From: CAIRTM01 sp963723235
GTDB taxonomy: Bacteria; Desulfobacterota; WTBG01; CAIYCZ01; CAIRTM01
Assembly (NCBI GenBank): GCA_963723235.1
Contig: CAVRPV010000016.1
Location: 29,797 to 93,796, forward strand
Reading direction: 5' to 3'
DNA: 64,000 nucleotides
Position numbers and translations under genes: made by a program. Each line of letters opens with the position of its first letter. Position 1 is the stretch's first letter. Shown here piece after piece: positions 27,208-36,883 of the stretch. Below the pieces are notes generated by a model. That model was not told the DNA's origin, did not search any database, and worked only from the letters and a program-made list of their open reading frames with translations.

Positions 27208-28284
27208 CTACCTCAATTTCAGCGTGCTGACGGCCAGCAGTGCCATCACGATGCCGATTATCCAGAAACGCACGATAATTTTCGATTCAGCCCAGCCCTG
27301 GAGCTCAAAATGATGATGCAACGGCGCCATTTTAAAAACGCGCTTGCCGCGCAGCTTGAATGATCCGACCTGGATGATGACTGAGAGCGCTTCAACAACA
27401 AACATGCCGCCGACAATGGCCAGCAGGATTTCATGCTTGGTAATAACGGCAACGGCTCCAAGAGATCCGCCCAGCGACAGCGAACCCACATCACCCATGA
27501 ACACCTGGGCGGGATGAGCGTTGAACCATAAAAATCCCATACTGGCCCCGACCATGGCGCCGCAGAAGATTGTCAGTTCGCCTGCACCGGAAATCGGTGA
27601 AATCCTCAGGTACTCAGACAGCACAGCATGACCGGTCATGTAGGAAAGCACCATATACGTGGCTGAAACGATCAGCACCAGCCCGATGGCCAGTCCGTCA
27701 AGCCCGTCGGTAAGATTGACGGCATTGGACGCGCCCACAATCACGAATATTGAAAACGGCACGTACCAGATACCGAGGTCAGGCTTGATATTCTTAAAAA
27801 ACGGCACGCTCAGATGCGCATCAAATCCGGCCTGGCAGTAGAGTACAATCGCAACGACGGCTGCAACCACGGCCTGCAGCAGCATCTTTTCACGTGCGGT
27901 GATGCCGCGTGTGTTTGAATGCCGGATCTTCTTCCAGTCATCCAGGAATCCGATTGCCCCCATGCCGGCCGTAGCAAGCAGCGCAATCCATATGTACCGG
28001 TTGGTAACATCGGCCCACAGCAGGGTTGAGGTAATGATTGAAAACAGAATAAGGATGCCGCCGCCGGTGGGTGTCCCCTCCTTGACCAGATGTGATGCAG
28101 GCCCGTCACTGCGCACATTCTGTTTAAAGCTGCTTTGCCGCAGCAGACCGATAACATAGGGACCAAGTGCCAGGGTCAGCAGAAGCGCCGTTACGGTCGC
28201 ATAGATCGTGCGAAACGTAATGTATCTGAAAACATTAAAAATAATGAATTCAGTGTGCAGCGGATACAGAAGATTATACAGCAT
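27208..28284 (-). CDS. mraY: phospho-MurNAc-pentapeptide transferase MraY
   Basis: A 358-residue polytopic enzyme making lipid I on undecaprenyl phosphate. NLTDGLDGLAIG carries catalytic aspartates, FNAHPAQVFMGDVGSLSLGG is the active-site loop and MAPLHHHFELQGW is the conserved histidine loop. I take ATG 28284, 14 bp after the murF stop and behind AGAGGAATGCGCTG; an in-frame start at 28332 would overlap murF. Confidence 0.97.
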   Translation of the reverse strand: MLYNLLYPLHTEFIIFNVFRYITFRTIYATVTALLLTLALGPYVIGLLRQSSFKQNVRSDGPASHLVKEGTPTGGGILILFSIITSTLLWADVTNRYIWIALLATAGMGAIGFLDDWKKIRHSNTRGITAREKMLLQAVVAAVVAIVLYCQAGFDAHLSVPFFKNIKPDLGIWYVPFSIFVIVGASNAVNLTDGLDGLAIGLVLIVSATYMVLSYMTGHAVLSEYLRISPISGAGELTIFCGAMVGASMGFLWFNAHPAQVFMGDVGSLSLGGSLGAVAVITKHEILLAIVGGMFVVEALSVIIQVGSFKLRGKRVFKMAPLHHHFELQGWAESKIIVRFWIIGIVMALLAVSTLKLR

Positions 28285-28297
28285 CAGCGCATTCCTC

Positions 28298-29689
28298 TCA
28301 TGGTTGCAGGCCGGCATCCGGCAGCAGCTCAATCAGTTTTTCAAGCTGCATCCTGCGCGAACCCTTCAACAGCAGCACATCACCCGGTGCGGCAACAGCC
28401 ACCAGCGCGGCCGCCAGTTCGGGCAGAGTATCAAAGGCGCGAATCCGATCTTCCGGCATACCTGCGCTGCGCGCAGCTGCGCATACCAGCGGGGCAAATG
28501 CGCCCAGCACAAAAACCAGTCCGATATTCAATGTCGCGACATACGTTCCGATATCACGATGATAGTCAGCGGCCTTTTCACCCAGCTCAAGCATGTCACC
28601 CAGTACCGCTATTGTGCGCCGGCCCGCACTGCCGGCGGAAAGGGTCGCGAGTGCCGCGCGCATTGATACCGGGTTTGCATTATAGGCATCATTGATAATA
28701 CTGAAACCCTTGATCTCGAGTGCCTGCATGCGTCCGCTCAGCGAGCCGCATGCGCTCAGGCCCGCGGCGATATCATCAAGACCAATGCCCGCTGCATGCG
28801 CAGCCGCAGCTGCTGCCAGCGCATTGCTGACAAAGTGCGCGCCCGGCAGACCGAGACGCACCAATGCGGATGCAGCCGCGATATGCAGTTCAAATGCATG
28901 CACGCCTCCGGTGCCGGTTTGAATATGTGCGGCATGCACATCGCCCGCTGACAGCCCGCAGGTAATCACCCGCGCAGCAGTTGCGGCCCCGAGCGCTCTG
29001 ACGCGCTCATCATCACGATTGACAACCGCGCAGTCAGCCGGCCCGAGCGCCTCAAAAAGTTCACCCTTGGCAGCCGCTACAGCATCAAGGGATCCGAGCT
29101 GCTCCAGATGGCAGGGACCCACATTGGTAATCACCCCGATAGTCGGCGACGCGATCTCAGCCAGACGTCTGATTTCACCGGGCTCACTCATGCCCATTTC
29201 GAAAACAGCTGTGCGATGTTCCGCGCTCAGTTTCAAAACACTGAGCGGCAAGCCGATCAGATTATTAAAGTTGCCTTCGTTTTTCAGACAGGGCCGACAA
29301 CGGCTGATAATGGCAGCAGTCATTTCCTTGGTCGTGGTTTTGCCGTTGCTGCCGGTAACAGCAATAACCGGCAGGCTGAACCTGCGCCGCCAGCAGGCCG
29401 CGATGTCACCCAGAGCCCGCAAGGCGCAATCAACAGCGATGAGCGCCCGGCCCGGAAAAGGCTGCATTGACAGCGCGCTACCCTCGGTTAAAGCCGCCGT
29501 AGCACCCTGCATAAATGCACGCTCGATAAAAGCGTGGCCGTCGTGGCGCGTACCCCGCAGCGGGACAAAGAGGCTGCCCGCAGCAGCGGTGCGTGAATCA
29601 ATCGTAACGTCACACACAAGCGTACCGGCTTCTCCGGCCAGCAGTGTTCCGCGGGTTGCGCTCAGAATATCGGCGATGCTCAGGTTCAT
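28298..29689 (-). CDS. murF: UDP-MurNAc-tripeptide--D-Ala-D-Ala ligase MurF
   Basis: A 463-residue Mur ligase that adds D-Ala-D-Ala, the Ddl product. VTGSNGKTTTKEMTAAII, FEMGMSEPGEIRRLAEI and INDAYNANPVSMRAAL are diagnostic. It lies 28 bp after murE. An alanine-rich central domain (AAAHAAGIGLDDIAAGL) is unremarkable for a GC-rich member. Confidence 0.97.
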   Translation of the reverse strand: MNLSIADILSATRGTLLAGEAGTLVCDVTIDSRTAAAGSLFVPLRGTRHDGHAFIERAFMQGATAALTEGSALSMQPFPGRALIAVDCALRALGDIAACWRRRFSLPVIAVTGSNGKTTTKEMTAAIISRCRPCLKNEGNFNNLIGLPLSVLKLSAEHRTAVFEMGMSEPGEIRRLAEIASPTIGVITNVGPCHLEQLGSLDAVAAAKGELFEALGPADCAVVNRDDERVRALGAATAARVITCGLSAGDVHAAHIQTGTGGVHAFELHIAAASALVRLGLPGAHFVSNALAAAAAAHAAGIGLDDIAAGLSACGSLSGRMQALEIKGFSIINDAYNANPVSMRAALATLSAGSAGRRTIAVLGDMLELGEKAADYHRDIGTYVATLNIGLVFVLGAFAPLVCAAARSAGMPEDRIRAFDTLPELAAALVAVAAPGDVLLLKGSRRMQLEKLIELLPDAGLQP

Positions 29690-29717
29690 GCAATAACGGC
29701 GCTCCGGTTACACATGA

Positions 29718-31232
29718 TTATCCATTATAATATGCGCACAGTTTCAGGGCCTCTCTGGCCTCCTCACGATCGTCAAAAAAACTTTGCACGTGTGCAAACT
29801 GCTGGGTTGTCTCGTGGCCCTTGCCGGCAATCAGCACCACATCTCCGCTTCCGGCCAGCCTGATAGCCTGCCTGATAGCCTGCCGCCGGTCAGACATGAC
29901 GCAATAGCGGCCCTGCGTACGGCACTCATCCGGGACATCAACCCTGACAAAGCCCTCAGCAAGCAGACCCGGCTCAATTTCATCGATAATCGACTCCGGC
30001 GCCTCGTTGCGCGGATTATCCGAGGTCACGATGACGCTGGTGCTCAAAGAAGCCGCGGCCCGTCCCATGTCAGGACGTTTAGCACGGTCACGATTCCCTC
30101 CGCAGCCGAACACCGTGAAAATCGTTACGGCTCCGGCAGCTCTGAGCGTCGTGAGAACCTGCGTGAGGGCATCGGCCGTATGGGCATAGTCAACAAACAC
30201 CAGAATACCGCGCTCGTTCTCAATGCGCTCCATGCGGCCCGGCACACCGTCGGCCAGGCTGATCCCCTTTTGGATCGCGGCAATACCTATGCCCAAAGCG
30301 CTACAGGCCGCAGCCGCTGCCAGGATATTGTACAGGTTAAAAATGCCGACCAGCCGGGAATTGATCGCAAAGCTCTCCGGGCCCTTCACAAGCGTCGCCC
30401 GGATGCCTTCCAGCGAACAAACCGCATCAACGGCGCGCACGTCACCGTCGTGCAGCCCGTAGGTCACGACCGGAACGGGACACTCAACAGCAAGGCGCTG
30501 ACCGGCCGGATCATCAGCATTTATAACGGCAACTGCCTGTTTGGCGCTGCCCGGCAGAACCGCGTTGAACAAACGCTGCTTGGCCTTAAAATAGCTTTCC
30601 ATATCCCGATGATAATCCAGATGCTCGGGGGTCAGATTAGTAAAAATCGCGGCGTCAAAATGGCAGCCGTCGATGCGCCGCTGATCAAGCCCGTGGGATG
30701 AAACCTCCATGACCGCCCACTCAACAGCACTGCTGGCCATTGAATCAAACAGCTCCTGCAGCTCAAGTGCGTCCGGCGTTGTGCGCTGTGCCGTCCGGGT
30801 GAAGCCTGGGTAGCGATACGTTATGGTGCCTATCATGCCGACATTTTTTTCATCCGCACCCAGAATTTTTTCAATAATATGCGCGGTTGTTGTCTTACCG
30901 TTCGTGCCGGTAATCCCGATCAGTTTCATGCGTCTGGTCGGCTCGTTATAATACGCGGAGGCCAGTTCGGCCAGGGCCGCGCGGGCGTCCGGCACTGTCA
31001 GGCTGAAGGCATCGTCACGCTGATAGGGCTTTTCGGTTACAAACGTGCGTGCACCACGCTGGTAAGCATCATCCAGAAACACATGGCCATCGGCCTGAGC
31101 GCCGCGCACAGCCACAAACAGGCACCCCGGCGCCGCACGCCGGGAATCAGCCGTAATAAAGGCGATATCCCCCGCAGGATTACCGCAGGGGCAGGCGTTC
31201 TTAAGCACGTCAGTGAGCTGTACACACGTCAT
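29718..31232 (-). CDS. murE: UDP-MurNAc-tripeptide synthetase MurE, meso-DAP type
   Basis: A 504-residue Mur ligase. GITGTNGKTTTAHIIEKIL is the P-loop and EVSSHGLDQRRIDG the carbamylated-lysine neighbourhood. DNPRNEAPESII contains the DNPR motif that binds meso-diaminopimelate rather than lysine, so the wall is meso-DAP type. It overlaps ftsI by 4 bases. Confidence 0.97.
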   Translation of the reverse strand: MTCVQLTDVLKNACPCGNPAGDIAFITADSRRAAPGCLFVAVRGAQADGHVFLDDAYQRGARTFVTEKPYQRDDAFSLTVPDARAALAELASAYYNEPTRRMKLIGITGTNGKTTTAHIIEKILGADEKNVGMIGTITYRYPGFTRTAQRTTPDALELQELFDSMASSAVEWAVMEVSSHGLDQRRIDGCHFDAAIFTNLTPEHLDYHRDMESYFKAKQRLFNAVLPGSAKQAVAVINADDPAGQRLAVECPVPVVTYGLHDGDVRAVDAVCSLEGIRATLVKGPESFAINSRLVGIFNLYNILAAAAACSALGIGIAAIQKGISLADGVPGRMERIENERGILVFVDYAHTADALTQVLTTLRAAGAVTIFTVFGCGGNRDRAKRPDMGRAAASLSTSVIVTSDNPRNEAPESIIDEIEPGLLAEGFVRVDVPDECRTQGRYCVMSDRRQAIRQAIRLAGSGDVVLIAGKGHETTQQFAHVQSFFDDREEAREALKLCAYYNG

Positions 31233-32992
31233 CCGGGGCTATCCGTTGCAAGGCGTTTATGCTCCGGTGCCTGCCCGGGTACTGCGCCGATGGCAAGCTG
31301 AACACGCGGGGCAACATTCAAATAATTCAGGACCTGCTGCGCTATCCGACTGAAAGCCGGGGCCGCGCTCTGGCCGCCGTAGGTCAGCGTTTGCGGCTCA
31401 TCAATGATAACAACCACGGTAAGCCGCGGATTGTCCACCGGAGTGAATCCGGCAAAGGAGGCGACAAGGTGTGTGTTGCTGTACATACCGTTGTATATCT
31501 TACGGGCGGTTCCGGTTTTACCGGCCACGCCAAACCCGGGTACCGCTGCTTTTGCGCCGGTTCCGCCGGCCTCTACAACCGTCTGCAGCATTTCAGTCAA
31601 CAGCTGCGCAGTGGCGGGATTGACGACGCGCTGTCCCGTGGCATGCGCATTATGCGGTTGGGGGATTCCATCAGAAGTCCTGATCATCTTCACCACATTC
31701 GGCTGCATCAGCACCCCGCCATTGGCTATGGTGCTGTAGGCCTGTGCAAGCTGCAACGGTGTTACCGAAATACTGTGACCGAATGAAATAACGCTGCGGG
31801 TATGCTCGGGAAGCTTATCAGGCAGCGGCATGTTGCCTGTGGCTTCCGCCGGAAGCTGAATGCCGGTCGGCCGGGCAAAACCGAATTTGTGGATATACTG
31901 GAAGAACAGGGTCGTACCGATTTGCTTTGAAATCTTGCTCACGCCGATGTTGCTTGAGTGTTTTATAATATCGGAGACGTTCAGCCAGCCATACGGGTGA
32001 ACATCGCTGATGATTCTGCCCCCGATCATGAATTTGCCGTTCTCACAAAAAAACGTGTCCTCGGGGTTAATGATTTTTTCTTCCAGGGACGCGGCGACCA
32101 CGAATATTTTAAAGGTCGACCCGGGCTCAAGCACATCGGCAATCGCACGGTTGCGCCACAGGCCCGGACTGAACTGCGAGTATAGATTCGGATCAAAAAG
32201 AGGCGCAACGGCCATTGCCAGCACGTTGCCGCTCCAGGGATCCATGACGAGGGCAACGCCGCCCTTGGCGCGCGTAGCCGCAACCGTGGCCTGCAACTCC
32301 TTTTCGGCAATGTGCTGGATGGTTTTATCGATTGTCAGGTAAACATCACTGCCATCGTCCTGACTGGAACTGCAAAACCCTTCCGAAAACAGGCGCCTGC
32401 CGCGCGCATCGCGATTGGCGGCCACCCGTTGGGGCGTGCCGCGCAGAGCGTCGTTCAGCTTAAACTCAAGCCCTTCGAGTCCCTCGGAATCAAGACCGGT
32501 AAACCCAAGCACCTGCCCGGCAAGTTCACCGTTGGGATAGGTGCGCTTGCTTTCCTTTGTAAACTCAAGACCCGGCTCCTTCAGCTCGCGTATGGCCTGC
32601 GCCTGCTGCGGTGTAATTTTGCGCGCAATCCACACAAAGGGTTTTTGTTCCCGGAGCTTGCCGGAAAGCGTGTCGGGCGAAACCTGCAAAATGTCAGCCA
32701 ATCGCAGAGACAACCTCGCCGGGTCACTGATCTGATGCGGACGCGCGAAGAGCGATTCCACTTGGACACTAATGGCCATTTCGTTTCCATTGCAGTCATA
32801 GATCGTGCCGCGCTTTGGGGAAAGCAGCACACTGGTTTTATACTGGCGCTCCAGCGTGCTGGTTAATTCCTGCGAGTTCAAAATTTGCAAAAACCATGCA
32901 CGGATCCCGATGATCGCAAAAACCACGAGAAACAGCAGGGCGCATATCCTGATGCTGCTCCTGAGTTCTGTGCGGGCCTGAACGGTTACCAT
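31229..32992 (-). CDS. ftsI: septal transpeptidase FtsI/PBP3
   Basis: A 587-residue class B penicillin-binding protein. There is one N-terminal membrane helix (ICALLFLVVFAIIGIRAWFL), a pedestal domain, then the transpeptidase triad: EPGSTFK (SxxK), HSSNIG (SxN) and GKTGTARK (KTG). It cross-links septal peptidoglycan with FtsW. The start overlaps the ftsL end by 7 bases. No C-terminal PASTA domain is present. Confidence 0.96.
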   Translation of the reverse strand: MVTVQARTELRSSIRICALLFLVVFAIIGIRAWFLQILNSQELTSTLERQYKTSVLLSPKRGTIYDCNGNEMAISVQVESLFARPHQISDPARLSLRLADILQVSPDTLSGKLREQKPFVWIARKITPQQAQAIRELKEPGLEFTKESKRTYPNGELAGQVLGFTGLDSEGLEGLEFKLNDALRGTPQRVAANRDARGRRLFSEGFCSSSQDDGSDVYLTIDKTIQHIAEKELQATVAATRAKGGVALVMDPWSGNVLAMAVAPLFDPNLYSQFSPGLWRNRAIADVLEPGSTFKIFVVAASLEEKIINPEDTFFCENGKFMIGGRIISDVHPYGWLNVSDIIKHSSNIGVSKISKQIGTTLFFQYIHKFGFARPTGIQLPAEATGNMPLPDKLPEHTRSVISFGHSISVTPLQLAQAYSTIANGGVLMQPNVVKMIRTSDGIPQPHNAHATGQRVVNPATAQLLTEMLQTVVEAGGTGAKAAVPGFGVAGKTGTARKIYNGMYSNTHLVASFAGFTPVDNPRLTVVVIIDEPQTLTYGGQSAAPAFSRIAQQVLNYLNVAPRVQLAIGAVPGQAPEHKRLATDSPG

Positions 32993-33321
32993 GACAGTGT
33001 TATGACCTGTGTATTGTTAGGCTCAACCATTCCCAGCTCTCCCCGGGCAATTCCCTCAATACGCGCGGGGGCTATCAGGGATGCGCGTGCAATGCGCAGC
33101 TGGCGGTTTTCCTCCTGCAATGTCTTGCCGGCTTCCACTGTTTCCGATATACGATAGCCAATGTCGATAATATAAATGCGCACCCATAGAAAACAAAAAA
33201 CGCTCAGCAGCCCGAGCAGACCCATGACAACCACGCCCAGCGGCAGTATCTGCTCACGGGATTTTGCACCCTGCACTTTTTGGCGCGCCAGATAATTTGT
33301 ATGGATAAAACGCTCGGTCAT
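32986..33321 (-). CDS. ftsL: cell division protein FtsL-like
   Basis: A 111-residue bitopic protein with a basic N-terminus, a membrane helix (LPLGVVVMGLLGLLSVFCFL) and a periplasmic coiled coil (ISETVEAGKTLQEENRQLR). This is the FtsL/DivIC layout. It is placed between rsmH and ftsI as usual. ATG 33321 lies 4 bp after the rsmH stop with GGAGAAAC overlapping the rsmH end; a longer start inside rsmH is rejected. Confidence 0.88.
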   Translation of the reverse strand: MTERFIHTNYLARQKVQGAKSREQILPLGVVVMGLLGLLSVFCFLWVRIYIIDIGYRISETVEAGKTLQEENRQLRIARASLIAPARIEGIARGELGMVEPNNTQVITLSW

Positions 33322-33325
33322 ACTA

Positions 33326-34249
33326 TTAAAGTTTCTCCGCCACGCGTAATCTCGCGCTGCGCGCGCGCGCATTGTCGCCGACTTCCGCACTACCCGGCTG
33401 AACGGCCTTACGGGTAATGATGCGTACCTGTGCTGTGCAGCCGCAAGCGCACACCGGAAGATCGCGCGGGCAGACACAGCCGCCTGCCCATCGTTTAAAC
33501 ATGGTTTTTACAATCCGGTCCTCAAGCGAATGAAAGGCAATCACGCACATGCGCCCGCCGCTGTGCAGTGCTTCACAGGCGGCCTGCAGGCCGGTCTCAA
33601 GCGCCTGCAGCTCATTGTTAACGGCAATGCGCAGGGCCTGAAATGTTTTCGTTGCCGGATGGATGTTTCGAGGATGAAAACGTGCTGGTATTGCCTGGGA
33701 TACGACCAGAGCCAGATCGGCGGTGGTGTTGATGTCAGCCTGACGGGCCTTGATATGGGCAGCTATGCGGCGCGAGAAACGCTCTTCGCCGTAGCGGTAA
33801 ATCGTGTCGGCAAGCTGGTTGGTATCAAGCTGTTCAATCAGGTTCTTGGCATGCAGAGCCGCGTCGGCATTCATTCTCATATCCAAAGGACCCTCAAGAT
33901 ATATGCTGAAACCTCGCGAGGGATCTTTCAGCTGCCCGGTCGAGACGCCCAGATCAAAAACAATACCGTCTATACCGCGAATGCCGGCCTGACTGAGAAT
34001 ATCCCTCAACTGAGTGAACGACTGGTTAAAAAACGTAACTTTGTCTTCAAAGGATGTAAGCGCTGCGGCCGCACGTTTAATTGCATCGCTGTCCTGATCT
34101 ATACAGATTAATCGCCCGATATCAGGTTCGCGCTCCAGAAGAGCCCGCGCATGCCCGCCGTGCCCGACCGTTGCGTCCACATATATTCCGCCCGCCACCG
34201 GCCGCAGTTGCGCAAGAACCTCATCGACAAGCACCGATATATGTTCCAT
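33326..34249 (-). CDS. rsmH: 16S rRNA m4C1402 methyltransferase RsmH (MraW)
   Basis: A 307-residue SAM-dependent methyltransferase. HISVLVDEVLAQLRP, the SAM loop VDATVGHGGHARALLE, FDLGVSTGQLKDPSRGFS and FHSLEDRIVKTMFKRW are family hallmarks. It N4-methylates C1402 of 16S rRNA. It follows mraZ by 12 bp in the first transcription unit of the cluster. Confidence 0.97.
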   Translation of the reverse strand: MEHISVLVDEVLAQLRPVAGGIYVDATVGHGGHARALLEREPDIGRLICIDQDSDAIKRAAAALTSFEDKVTFFNQSFTQLRDILSQAGIRGIDGIVFDLGVSTGQLKDPSRGFSIYLEGPLDMRMNADAALHAKNLIEQLDTNQLADTIYRYGEERFSRRIAAHIKARQADINTTADLALVVSQAIPARFHPRNIHPATKTFQALRIAVNNELQALETGLQAACEALHSGGRMCVIAFHSLEDRIVKTMFKRWAGGCVCPRDLPVCACGCTAQVRIITRKAVQPGSAEVGDNARARSARLRVAEKL

Positions 34250-34261
34250 GTGCGCACGGCC

Positions 34262-34705
34262 TTAGAAGTTGAGCGTGTCAAGAATAGCCTGTATCTCCTT
34301 GCTTTCCTGTATCTTGTCTTCCAGACCGATGAACAGGGTCTTGTCCCAGATCTCGAAATGATCGATAGCACCGGCTATGACAATACTTTTATCAAAACCG
34401 GCAAACTGTTTCAGGCTGGGAGGAATCACGATGCGGCCCTGCCGGTCCATGGTGCATTCACTGGCCGAAGCCATGAAGACGCGCTTGAACATGCGCACTT
34501 CCCGGCTGCCTGTCGGTACCTTCTTAAGCTCGTTTTCTTTTAGAATCCACTCTGCAACAGGAAATGCCATCAGACATTTGTCCAGGACATGCTTGGCAAT
34601 GACCAGATTCTGGTCATACTGAGCAGACAGGAGCTCCCGGAATTTGGCTGGCAGAATGATACGTCCCTTGGGATCTATGGATTGATGATATTCGCCGCGA
34701 AACAT
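34262..34705 (-). CDS. mraZ: transcriptional regulator MraZ
   Basis: A 147-residue protein with two AbrB-like SpoVT half domains, seen as DPKGRIILPAKFREL and DRQGRIVIPPSLKQF. MraZ forms a ring and binds repeats upstream of its own gene. Here four CCAC boxes (GTGG on the coding strand) with near-10-bp spacing lie directly upstream, so autoregulation of the cluster is likely. It is the first gene of the cluster. Confidence 0.97.
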   Translation of the reverse strand: MFRGEYHQSIDPKGRIILPAKFRELLSAQYDQNLVIAKHVLDKCLMAFPVAEWILKENELKKVPTGSREVRMFKRVFMASASECTMDRQGRIVIPPSLKQFAGFDKSIVIAGAIDHFEIWDKTLFIGLEDKIQESKEIQAILDTLNF

Positions 34706-34717
34706 AGCCTTTTAACA

Positions 34718-34760
34718 CCCCCTTAATCCACAATAAACCACTTTACTCCACTATAACCAC
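34718..34760 (-). promoter_or_regulatory. MraZ operator: GTGG repeats at 10-bp spacing
   Basis: On the minus strand GTGG occurs at 34760-34757, 34751-34748, 34741-34738 and 34731-34728, followed by GGGG at 34721-34718; the steps are 9, 10, 10 and 10 bp. Known MraZ sites are short G-rich repeats at 10-bp spacing upstream of mraZ. The array begins 13 bp before the start codon and abuts the -10 element. Confidence 0.8.
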
Positions 34761-34761
34761 A

Positions 34762-34790
34762 TATATAGTATGTTAGACTAACCCTGTCAA
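34762..34790 (-). promoter_or_regulatory. consensus promoter of the mraZ cluster
   Basis: On the minus strand TTGACA (34790-34785), a 17-base spacer and TATATA (34767-34762). The spacer contains the palindrome GTTAGTCTAAC (34783-34773). The -10 directly abuts the first MraZ box, so MraZ binding should block initiation or promoter clearance. Confidence 0.8.
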
Positions 34791-35039
34791 GTCAAAAAAC
34801 GAAGTTTTTTCAATATGTTTGGGGTGCACCCTAAAAAATCGCGTCATACTATATATTGATATTCAATACCAAGAAAAACACTACATATTGTGCTTTTAAT
34901 ATATTTTATGGGAACCAAAAAGGACTCGGCGGCAAAAAAAATTTTTTTTATTGAACAAAATATGCTATTAGTTCCCTGATATTTGATTGTACTTGTAGAA
35001 AAAAAACAGCAACCCCTTTTATAAATAGATTGTGACACC

Positions 35040-36839
35040 ATGAAAAGAAGCAGGCTCGGCCAACGCCCATCAGACCTCAAGCAGCGCGGCACCATGATGG
35101 GACTCGATGATGACAGCAATGATACACAAAAAAGCAGGCTCGGCCAACGTCCATCAGACCTCAAGCAGCGCGGCACCATGATGGGACTCGATGATGACCG
35201 CAATGATGCACCCCGAAGAACCGATGTGCCGATTCGCCCGCAAACCAGGCGCAGCCCTGCGCGCATGTCCGGATTTTTGAAAACATTCCTCATTATGCTT
35301 CTCATTATCGGTGCTGCAGGGGCCGGCGCCATGTTTGTCTCATCCGGCAATATATTTACACTGCGCGTTAAACATGTTGAAATGCAGCTCGGAGATTCAC
35401 TCAAAAAAATAGCTCCGGGCGATACACTTGAGGCTGCCTTCAGCAGCAGCCTGATCTGCGCACGTATCGCGTTCGCAGGCTGGTATCGGCTGTTTCCGCC
35501 ATCGTCGGCCGTTTTTTCGATTGAGGGTGTTGAGGGATCCGCCAACAAATTTAATGAAAACCTGCTGCCGCTGCTGGAACCTGAGCGTCAACTGGAATAC
35601 CGCTTCGTTGTCACCGGGGCGGACATGCACGAACTGGGATCTTTTCCCATTCGCCTGACAATGACAGCCGCTGACTGGATTACCCGCTCCAAACAGGTCT
35701 CTGAATCAGCGGCCCAGGTCAGCTGTCTTGAAAAAGCCATTGCGCTTGATCCCAACTCACAGGATGCACGTGTGGCCCTGGGACTGCTCTATGAGGGTCG
35801 CAAAGAGCGCGGCAAGGCCGCCGTGGAGTATGAGGCTGTTCTGAAGATAAACCCGGACCACACCGGTGCGCTTAAATCACTGGTAAGCCTGTATGAAGGC
35901 GACAAAAAAAAATCAGCGCGCCTGCTGGAGCTCTATGACCGCCTGGCCCAGGTGGACCGGACCGCGGCCGACAGCCTGTACTTCAAGGCCGGGGAGCTTG
36001 CACGCACGACCGGCCAGACCCAGAGCGCGATCAATTTTTACCGCAAAACAATGGAGATCAATCGCGGCCACATTGCCGCCCGGCAGCATCTGATTACAAT
36101 CTATGAGTCCCAGAAGGATTGGAACCGCGCTGCGGGCAATACCGTTGTGTTGCTTGAGTATGAGCCCAAAAACGCCGATCTGCACCTGTTCCTGTCCCAG
36201 ATGTACATGAACATGAACCAGTTCGATGACGCCCTGCGCGAGGCTGAAAAAGCCTCTCAGCTCAGGCCGGGCAGTGCCGCCGTCTATCTGCATCAGGCCA
36301 TGCTGGCTGAAAAGGCTGACAAAAAAAAAGAGGCAATCGAATACTACAGGCAGGCCGTCAAGCTGGATAAAAAAAATCACGTTATCTGCAATAACCTGGC
36401 AATGCTGCTTGAAAAACAGGGCAACCGCAAGGAGGCCATTACCTATTACAAACAGGCGGTTGAGCTCAACCCGTCAAATGTCGGCTATCACACAAACCTG
36501 GCTGACGCCTATGAAAAGGACGGCCAGCTGCAACAGGCAGCCGCAGCCTATGAAGCCCTGGTCGCCCGCGATAAGAAAAATAAAAAGGCCTGGGAAGCGC
36601 TTGCCGTTCTGCAGGAGCGCACAAAAAATCCGCAAAAGGCCCTTGCCGCCTATCAGGCTCTGAACGGTCTTGAGCCGAAAAATATTTTCTGGCTTCAGAA
36701 AATGGCGGCCCTGTATGAACAGCTCGGCAATATTGCCAAGGCCCGGGACACATATAAAGCGGTGCTTGATATCGACCCGAAGCACACGCAGGCCCGCCAG
36801 AAATATGTGGAATTGTCCAAACAGCTGGTAAAGAAATAG
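35040..36839 (+). CDS. membrane-anchored TPR protein with N-terminal tandem repeat
   Basis: A 599-residue protein. Residues ~4-59 are two near-identical 28-residue units (RLGQRPSDLKQRGTMMGLDD...) encoded by an exact 84-bp tandem repeat unit (35049-35216). A membrane helix follows at ~80-102 (TFLIMLLIIGAAGAGAMFVS). After a beta-rich domain, about nine tetratricopeptide repeats cover ~215-595 (for example AIEYYRQAVKLDKKNHVICN, AITYYKQAVELNPSNVGYHT). The orientation puts the repeats in the periplasm. TPR arrays scaffold protein complexes; the partner is unknown. There is no clear ribosome-binding site at ATG 35040. An antisense frame at 34844-35548 is its shadow. Confidence 0.88.
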   Translation: MKRSRLGQRPSDLKQRGTMMGLDDDSNDTQKSRLGQRPSDLKQRGTMMGLDDDRNDAPRRTDVPIRPQTRRSPARMSGFLKTFLIMLLIIGAAGAGAMFVSSGNIFTLRVKHVEMQLGDSLKKIAPGDTLEAAFSSSLICARIAFAGWYRLFPPSSAVFSIEGVEGSANKFNENLLPLLEPERQLEYRFVVTGADMHELGSFPIRLTMTAADWITRSKQVSESAAQVSCLEKAIALDPNSQDARVALGLLYEGRKERGKAAVEYEAVLKINPDHTGALKSLVSLYEGDKKKSARLLELYDRLAQVDRTAADSLYFKAGELARTTGQTQSAINFYRKTMEINRGHIAARQHLITIYESQKDWNRAAGNTVVLLEYEPKNADLHLFLSQMYMNMNQFDDALREAEKASQLRPGSAAVYLHQAMLAEKADKKKEAIEYYRQAVKLDKKNHVICNNLAMLLEKQGNRKEAITYYKQAVELNPSNVGYHTNLADAYEKDGQLQQAAAAYEALVARDKKNKKAWEALAVLQERTKNPQKALAAYQALNGLEPKNIFWLQKMAALYEQLGNIAKARDTYKAVLDIDPKHTQARQKYVELSKQLVKK

Positions 36840-36883
36840 AAGGGTTGTTGAAAAAGTTGTTGTTAACAGCCCACCCAATGCGG

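Noticed and set aside
34844..35548. A 234-codon minus-strand open frame upstream of mraZ
   Set aside because: It is antisense to the tandem-repeat start of the TPR gene, has Ser/Arg-biased composition and shows the same 28-codon repeat in reverse; the plus-strand gene has clear TPRs.
36840..36883. An eighth hairpin element between the TPR and kinase genes
   Set aside because: Only GGGTTGTTGAAAAAG and AACAGCCC remain, 44 bp in all; it may be a relic end but lacks the core, so it is not counted.
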